From NCBI GenBank assembly GCA_002328185.1, contig DCWQ01000021.1, forward strand, positions 5,583 through 69,582: a stretch of 64,000 nucleotides of DNA, given 5' to 3'. The position numbers and the translations under genes were made by a program. Of this stretch, positions 59,108-64,000 are shown piece by piece (position 1 is the stretch's first letter; each line of letters begins with the position of its first letter). The notes beneath the pieces are model-generated. The model made no database searches and was not told the DNA's origin. It worked only from the letters and a program-made list of their open reading frames with translations. This stretch comes from Dehalococcoidia bacterium UBA2158. GTDB lineage: Bacteria > Chloroflexota > Dehalococcoidia > Lucifugimonadales > UBA3495.

Positions 59108-60325
59108 TTGGAGACCGGCAAGGAAAACCCTCAGCCTCTGACTGGAGTCCGGGTCCTCGACCTATCGGGCGACCTGGGCGTTTACTGTGGCAAGTTGTTG
59201 GCCGACATAGGCGCCGACGTGATCAAGGTAGAGCCTCCGGGCGGCGATCCTATGCGCGGCACCGGCCCATTTGTCGAAAGCGCCACACCTCTTGAGAATA
59301 GTCTCCACTGGCTGCATTACAACACCAACAAACGTGGTATCACCCTGGATATCGCTTCGGATTCCGGAGTTGTTCTGCTTCAGGGTTTGGCGGCAACCGC
59401 GGATGTCCTGGTGGAGACTTTTCAGCCCGGATACCTCGGTTCATTGGGACTGGGTTATGAGCACCTCAGCGAAGCTAATGCTGGGCTGGTTTACGCCTCC
59501 TTGACGCCCTTTGGCCAGACCGGACCCTACCGTGGTTACAAGGGCAGCGACCTGACCGGCTTCGCCATGGGCGGCTACATGTACGTCACCGGGTGGCCCG
59601 ACACCCCACCCAACAAACTCTGGGGTCTGCAGGCATATCAGACCACTTCCAACCGGGCGTTCATCGGCATCCTCATCGCCCTCTACCACCGTCTCGCCAC
59701 CGGGGAAGGACAGCATGTGGATGTGTCCATGCAGGAAGCCGTCACTACCACCACCGAGCACGTGAACACCGCCTACAACTACACCGGCCAGAACGCAGTC
59801 CGCTGTGGGTTCCGGCACGGGGGCCAGTTCGTGGCCACCTGGCAGTGCAAAGACGGCTACGTCAGCATCACCACCAACACCGCAAAAGCGTGGAACGACC
59901 TGAGGGCCTGGATGGACGGCGACGGCATGGCCGGCGACTTGATGGACGAGCAGTACAACGATCGCTTCATCCTCCGTGGTGAACACGGCGCCCACATCGA
60001 AGAGCTAGTCGAAGCTTGGACTTTGACCCACACCCGTCAGGAGATCACCGACTGGGGGCAAGCCAACCACCACCCCTGGGGTCCGGTGACCACCGCCGCC
60101 GAGTTGCTGGACAACGAACAACTCTGGGCCCGCGGGTTCTATTCCATACCTGCTGGCGAGGATAAATTGGTCTATCCGGGCGCTCCCTACAAGCTGTCAG
60201 AGTCTGGCTGGCAGCTTGTCTCGCAGGCGCCGCAGGTCGGCCAGCACAACAGCCAAGTCTACTGTGAGGAACTGGGTCTGTCGGCGGATGAACTTCAGGA
60301 CCTGATCACGGCTGGAGTTGTCTAA
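59108..60325 (+). CDS. CaiB/BaiF CoA-transferase (copy 2, catalytic Asp present)
   Basis: Class III CoA-transferase subunit. Family start VRVLDLSGDLGVYCGKLLAD, GADVIKVEPPGGDPMRG, and the catalytic Asp148 in GQTGPYRGYKGSDLTGFAMG. The TTG at 59108 has GGAAGGG upstream and follows the ComE-like stop by 4 bases; a longer frame would overlap that gene. The next gene is another CaiB protein lacking the Asp, separated by one base from the stop, so the two may form a heteromer such as BbsEF-type enzymes. Confidence 0.92.
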   Translation: METGKENPQPLTGVRVLDLSGDLGVYCGKLLADIGADVIKVEPPGGDPMRGTGPFVESATPLENSLHWLHYNTNKRGITLDIASDSGVVLLQGLAATADVLVETFQPGYLGSLGLGYEHLSEANAGLVYASLTPFGQTGPYRGYKGSDLTGFAMGGYMYVTGWPDTPPNKLWGLQAYQTTSNRAFIGILIALYHRLATGEGQHVDVSMQEAVTTTTEHVNTAYNYTGQNAVRCGFRHGGQFVATWQCKDGYVSITTNTAKAWNDLRAWMDGDGMAGDLMDEQYNDRFILRGEHGAHIEELVEAWTLTHTRQEITDWGQANHHPWGPVTTAAELLDNEQLWARGFYSIPAGEDKLVYPGAPYKLSESGWQLVSQAPQVGQHNSQVYCEELGLSADELQDLITAGVV

Positions 60326-60326
60326 T

Positions 60327-61532
60327 ATGGCCCTTGCACTGAAGGGCATCAGAGTGCTCGATTTCACCTGGATACATGCTGGACCCTCGGCCACGCGGAT
60401 ACTCTCCGACCAAGGGGCTCAGGTGATCAAAGTCGAGTCCAACCAGGCGCTCTCGGTGGTAGGAGGTCCGGCGTCCAATACGGCCCGGGGACTGGGGCAG
60501 CGTCACAACTGGAACGCCGGGAAGTCCTCTATCTCCTTGAACATGAAGACCGACGCCGGGAAGGAACTGGCCCGGAGACTGGTGGCGGTGTCCGACGTTG
60601 TGGCCGAGAATTTCAGCGGCCGGGTGATGCCTGGCTGGGGTATGGATTACGACGGCATTCGGGATATAAAGCCCGACATCATCATGCTCAGCATGTCGGG
60701 GTTCGGGCGCACCGGGCCCTGGAAGGACCGGGTCAGTTACGGCCAGACGCTCCAAGCCTGGTCTGGGTTCACCGACCTGACCGGCTTTCCCGACACCAAG
60801 CCCAGCGGCCCGGCCAGCGCCTACAGCGACGCGGTTGGCGGCATGGCGGGCGCACAGGCAGTTCTGCTGGCATTGATTCAGCGGGCGCGGACCGGCCGGG
60901 GCCAGTGGATCGACGTCTCCCAGATGGAGGCCATGTCCTCGCTATTGGGCCCCCTAACCTTGGAACTGAGCGCGAAAGGAAACGATGTTCAACGAACAGG
61001 CAACCGGCTGCATCATGGCGGCGGCGCTCCCCACGGGGCCTACCGTTGTAAAGGCAACGATCGCTGGTTGGCGATAACGGTTTTCACCGATGACGAGTGG
61101 AGCGCTTTCGTCGGGGCCATCGGCTCTCCTGATTGGGCCTCCGACCATCGGTTTGCCAATTCTGAGTCCCGCCTAAGCTACGCCGACGACCTGGACAAGC
61201 TGGTTGAGTCTTGGACCTCGGAGCAAAACGCTGAGGACGCGATGCACCTCTTACAAGCGGCCGGGGTTGCCGCCGGGGTGGTTCAGACCGGCAAAGACAT
61301 GGCCGAAAACGACCCGCATCTGCGGGAGCGCGGTATTTTCCACCAAGTCGCCGACTCCGCTGGGACAATGCGCACTATCGAAAGAGCGCCCTACAAACTG
61401 TCCCGAACGCCCGGCAAAGTCACCGGAGGAGCCCCGGAATTCGGCGCCGACCAGGACTTTGTCCTTAGGGATATATTGGGCGTTAATGACGAAGAACTGG
61501 CGGAGATGGCCATCGCCGGGGCATTTGATTAA
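60327..61532 (+). CDS. CaiB/BaiF CoA-transferase (copy 3, catalytic Asp missing)
   Basis: Class III CoA-transferase subunit with normal fold start IRVLDFTWIHAGPSATRIL, but at the catalytic position it reads GRTGPWKDRVSYGQTLQAWS, so Gly139 stands where the Asp of the family is (aligned with copies 1 and 2). The remaining conserved loops are intact (QMEAMSSLLGP, APHGAYRCKGNDRW). Its ATG lies one base after the stop of copy 2, showing translational coupling. It is best read as the non-catalytic partner of copy 2. Confidence 0.9.
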   Translation: MALALKGIRVLDFTWIHAGPSATRILSDQGAQVIKVESNQALSVVGGPASNTARGLGQRHNWNAGKSSISLNMKTDAGKELARRLVAVSDVVAENFSGRVMPGWGMDYDGIRDIKPDIIMLSMSGFGRTGPWKDRVSYGQTLQAWSGFTDLTGFPDTKPSGPASAYSDAVGGMAGAQAVLLALIQRARTGRGQWIDVSQMEAMSSLLGPLTLELSAKGNDVQRTGNRLHHGGGAPHGAYRCKGNDRWLAITVFTDDEWSAFVGAIGSPDWASDHRFANSESRLSYADDLDKLVESWTSEQNAEDAMHLLQAAGVAAGVVQTGKDMAENDPHLRERGIFHQVADSAGTMRTIERAPYKLSRTPGKVTGGAPEFGADQDFVLRDILGVNDEELAEMAIAGAFD

Positions 61533-61630
61533 CCCATTCGCCGATTGTAAAACCAGGTTTCAGAAGCGATAATACGGCTCGATTTCCAGCCTCAATTTTG
61601 ACTGGAAATGACCGACACTAAGGAGACACC

Positions 61631-62851
61631 ATGGAGACCAGCCTTGTAGGGAAATATGCCATCGTTGGCATTGGCGAGACTGAATACAGCCGGGCTTCTG
61701 GCCGTACCACTAGGGCCATGGGCGCGATGGCCATCCGGAGGGCCATGGACGACGCCGGACTGGGTTCCGGCGACGTTGACGGGATGCTCAGCTACCACAG
61801 CGGGGATTCCACACCGTCGACGTCCATCATGTACGACCTGGGGCTCAGGCCCAACTTCTATATGGACTGCTCTGGTGGCGGATCCAGCTCCGAGGCCTTG
61901 ATCGGCCTAGCCATGGGCGCCATTGAGGCCGGCATGTGCGACACCGTGGCCATCTTCCGGTCCATGAACGGTTACTCCAACTTCCGCATCGGTGGCACCG
62001 GCGCCAGAGCTGCTTCGGGCATATCCGGCCTAGATTTAATGAAACGCCCCTACGGTCTGATCAGCGCTGTGCAGCAATTCGCCTTCAATTTCACCAAGCA
62101 CATGGCAACCTATGGGGTGAAGAGCGAGGACCTGGCCCATATCAAAGTCGCCCACAGCAACCACGCCAGCAACAACCCCAAAGCAATGATGAAACAAAGG
62201 GTCACCGTTCAAGACGTGACGGACTCTCGCTGGATCATCCGCCCCGTGGCCCATCTGCTGGACTGCTGCCTGGAGACCGACAACGCCACCTGCGTGATAG
62301 TCACCTCCGCCGAGCGGGCCAAGAACCTGAAACAAACTCCGGCCCACATCATCGGAGTCCAGGGCAGGGGCACCAAGCATGGCGGCGACTTCCACCTTCA
62401 GCACGGCAACCTGCCTGCGGTGGCGGGCCAATACGTCGGTCCACGCATCTTCGAACAGGCGGGGATCAAGCACGAAGATGTTGACGTCACTGGCTGCTAC
62501 GACGCCTTCACCTACACTGTCATCCTCCAGTTGGAGGACTACGGCTGGTGCAAGAAGGGCGAGGGCAAGGACTACGTCAAGAGCGGTGTCATCAACCTGG
62601 GCGGGGCCCGGCCCAACAACACGAGCGGCGGCCATCTGTGCGAGGCCTACACCCACGGGATGAATATGGTCATCGAAAACGTGCGGCAGCTACGGGGCGC
62701 CGTTGACGACTATTGCCCCAACGCCGCCGACGGTGTGCACACCTATGACTATTCTGAGGGCGGCTGCCGACAGGTTAAGGACGCCAAGATCAGCATGAAT
62801 ATGGGATGGGGTACCCCCGCAGTGGGGAGCGCTCTCATCATGAGGAAGTAA
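61631..62851 (+). CDS. Thiolase-fold protein, SCP-x/Ltp-like, lacking the catalytic Cys
   Basis: Thiolase-fold protein of 406 residues. At the nucleophile position the family has C-x-S-G; this protein reads DCSGGGSSSEALIGLAMGAIEAG-like, and aligning the following AI-EAG helix puts Gly84, not Cys80, at the nucleophile. The C-terminal His motif (GGHLCEAYTHGMNMVIEN) and the CYDAFTYTVILQLEDYG block are kept. Such Cys-less proteins (Ltp2-type) act as aldolases with a DUF35 partner rather than as thiolases. AGGAGACACC precedes the ATG. The DUF35 gene follows after 4 bases. Confidence 0.88.
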   Translation: METSLVGKYAIVGIGETEYSRASGRTTRAMGAMAIRRAMDDAGLGSGDVDGMLSYHSGDSTPSTSIMYDLGLRPNFYMDCSGGGSSSEALIGLAMGAIEAGMCDTVAIFRSMNGYSNFRIGGTGARAASGISGLDLMKRPYGLISAVQQFAFNFTKHMATYGVKSEDLAHIKVAHSNHASNNPKAMMKQRVTVQDVTDSRWIIRPVAHLLDCCLETDNATCVIVTSAERAKNLKQTPAHIIGVQGRGTKHGGDFHLQHGNLPAVAGQYVGPRIFEQAGIKHEDVDVTGCYDAFTYTVILQLEDYGWCKKGEGKDYVKSGVINLGGARPNNTSGGHLCEAYTHGMNMVIENVRQLRGAVDDYCPNAADGVHTYDYSEGGCRQVKDAKISMNMGWGTPAVGSALIMRK

Positions 62852-62855
62852 CAAC

Positions 62856-63359
62856 ATGGCTAATTACGAATACCGAGGCCAGATGCTGAGCATCCCAGAG
62901 AACGACAGCGAGTACCGCGGCTACTTCGAGGCCGCAGGTGAGCACCGGCTGGTGGTTAAGAAATGCGGTGCTTGCGGTCTATTGCGCGGAGAACCGGGTC
63001 CCGCCTGTCCGTGGTGTCCCTCCCTGGACTGGGAGTGGGTTGAGGTCAGCGGCAAGGGGGCCATTTACAGTTATCAGATCGTCGCCCATACCGTGGTGCC
63101 CGCTCTGAAGGAACTGGCGCCCTTCGCCATCGTCTTGGTGGAATTGGATGAGCAGAGCGGCCAGCCGACACCGGAAGACGGCCTCCGCATCGTAACTAAC
63201 CTGCTGGATGCCGACCTGAAACCGGAGAAAGAGGAGAACGTGGCCATCGGCGCCCGCGTCGAGGTCATCTTCGACGACGAGCCTGATGGAATCAGCATCC
63301 CCCATTTCAAGTTGTCCGGAGAGCCGCCCAAGGGGCAGACTTGGCAGCATACGTTTTAG
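62856..63359 (+). CDS. DUF35 zinc-ribbon OB-fold protein
   Basis: Small partner of a thiolase-fold protein. The N-terminal zinc ribbon has KKCGACGLLRGEPGPACPWC (two CxxC pairs, residues 33-49), followed by the OB-fold GKGAIYSYQIVAHTVVPALK. In steroid and archaeal HMG-CoA systems this family (ChsH2-like C-terminus) is needed for activity or substrate channelling. It starts 4 bases after the thiolase-like stop; the pair is certainly coupled. 167 residues is normal. Confidence 0.92.
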   Translation: MANYEYRGQMLSIPENDSEYRGYFEAAGEHRLVVKKCGACGLLRGEPGPACPWCPSLDWEWVEVSGKGAIYSYQIVAHTVVPALKELAPFAIVLVELDEQSGQPTPEDGLRIVTNLLDADLKPEKEENVAIGARVEVIFDDEPDGISIPHFKLSGEPPKGQTWQHTF

Positions 63360-63369
63360 GCAAAAATAC

Positions 63370-63468
63370 CTTTCGTACTGAGCTTGTCGAAAGATGCGAA
63401 TAAGTCATTCTTGCATCGGACACAGGCTTGAATGCAAACGGTGGTTCGACAGGCTCCCATGAGCGGAA
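63370..63468. repeat. Dispersed repeat, family C
   Basis: CGTACTGAGCTTGTCGAAAG ... GGTTCGACAGGCTCCCATGAGCGG, the two halves in swapped order compared with the copy at 49415. It fills the gap between the DUF35 and HAD genes. Confidence 0.6.
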
Positions 63469-63504
63469 AAAGGTACTTTGATACTGGCAACCCAGCACAC
63501 GAGA

Positions 63505-63870
63505 ATGGACAGATATTTGACCAGGCTGATCAGCTTTGACATCGACGGCACCCTCGAAATCGGCGACCCTCCGGGCGGCATCACCATGGAGATGGTCCGT
63601 CGGGTGAAGGGTTTGGGGTACTTGATCGGCAGTTGCTCGGACCGCACCGTGAGCGAGCAACGCCGCATCTGGCGGGACAACGGCATCAAGGTGGAGTTCA
63701 CCGTGCTGAAGCACCGGCTTGAAGAGGTCAAGGAGCAGATCCCAGCAGACGAGTACTATCACGTCGGCGACACCGAGGCCGACAGGCGGGCATCGCTCCA
63801 AGCCGGGTTCAATTTTCTGCCCATGGACGATGCCGTCATTCGTTTCTTGAACGGGTTAACGCCCCAATAG
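63505..63870 (+). CDS. HAD-like phosphatase
   Basis: HAD-superfamily hydrolase of about 121 residues. Motif I LISFDIDGTLEIG gives the catalytic Asp pair (about residues 10-12), and motif IV YYHVGDTEADRRASLQAGF the final acidic residues; motif II is the SCSDRT region. A small protein without a large cap. The ATG at 63505 is taken; a frame to 63478 has no better site. Substrate unknown. It joins the next, partial gene without a gap. Confidence 0.82.
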   Translation: MDRYLTRLISFDIDGTLEIGDPPGGITMEMVRRVKGLGYLIGSCSDRTVSEQRRIWRDNGIKVEFTVLKHRLEEVKEQIPADEYYHVGDTEADRRASLQAGFNFLPMDDAVIRFLNGLTPQ

Positions 63871-64000
63871 GTGGCCAAAATAATCAACCGGCTTTACGGC
63901 GACTTGTCCTATCTCTGGCCGATCATCAGCCCGCCTGAGGAGTATGGCAGCGAGGCTGCGTTCTTCGGCGATGTTGTTCATGAGGAACTGGGTTCCGGTA
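63871..64000 (+). CDS. Partial gene, possibly a class I methyltransferase N-terminus
   Basis: Starts GTG immediately after the HAD stop and continues past the window edge. The visible 43 codons read KIINRLYGDLSYLWPIISPP and then EEYGSEAAFFGDVV, similar to the N-terminal helix-turn seen before the SAM site of many small class I methyltransferases (LYDDLA-LWP). The SAM-binding motif itself is not in the window, so this is tentative. 3' end missing. Confidence 0.4.
   Translation, partial: MAKIINRLYGDLSYLWPIISPPEEYGSEAAFFGDVVHEELGSG

Overview
The window reads as one stretch of a bacterial chromosome, moderately GC-rich, with densely packed genes, many TTG and GTG starts behind good ribosome binding sites, and about 60 protein genes. 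My best guess for the source is a Chloroflexota bacterium of the Dehalococcoidia/SAR202 kind. This is inference. It rests on the mix of CaiB/BaiF CoA-transferases, Rieske dioxygenases, a luciferase-like monooxygenase, split TPP enzymes, a GldA/F/G-DUF4340 cluster, a His-ended GroEL, dispersed palindromic repeats and a decayed ArlH-like ATPase. No rRNA or tRNA gene, CRISPR array, insertion sequence or prophage was seen.

Layout. 1-5.2 kb (minus): dcd-ribD-ribE-ribBA and an acyl-CoA dehydrogenase. 5.2-11.6 kb: a small membrane peptide diverging from selA, an alpha/beta hydrolase without its nucleophile, groES-groEL, and a PHP-domain gene broken by two single-base deletions. 11.6-23.9 kb: a large lipoprotein, a RimI-like acetyltransferase, coaE, a MoxR ATPase-NUDIX-von Willebrand A operon, an LLM oxidoreductase, and cinA with a probably dead C-terminal domain. 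22.8-27.5 kb: a GldA/GldF/GldG-like ABC system with a DUF4340 protein. 27.6-33 kb: speD-speB, a site-2 protease, a cysteine desulfurase, a cupredoxin-like lipoprotein and a dolichol-kinase-like membrane protein. 33.3-44.3 kb: two tandem M20 amidohydrolases, glycerate kinase, an MNT-HEPN-CaiB operon, lutABC, paiB and an FAD oxidoreductase.

44.3-64 kb is a catabolic region. It holds a benzoylformate-decarboxylase-like TPP enzyme, an ACMSD-like amidohydrolase, a Rieske oxygenase set (one beta and two alpha subunits), a 3-hydroxyisobutyrate-dehydrogenase-like enzyme, an extradiol (VOC) dioxygenase and a second amidohydrolase. A long plus-strand run follows: RidA, alpha/beta hydrolase, ComD/ComE-like split TPP decarboxylase, two adjacent CaiB CoA-transferases (only the first keeps the catalytic Asp), a thiolase-fold protein without the nucleophilic Cys paired with a DUF35 protein, and a HAD phosphatase. 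Together these suggest ring hydroxylation, ring cleavage, 2-oxoacid decarboxylation, CoA activation and a final C-C cleavage. The substrate cannot be read from the sequence.

The most unusual items are the ArlH/FlaH-like relic at 47.3-47.6 kb, the Cys-less thiolase-DUF35 pair, the unequal CaiB pair, the degenerate MNT with HEPN, the NUDIX gene inside a MoxR-VWA operon, and a symmetric element carrying a promoter-like sequence on both strands upstream of selA.
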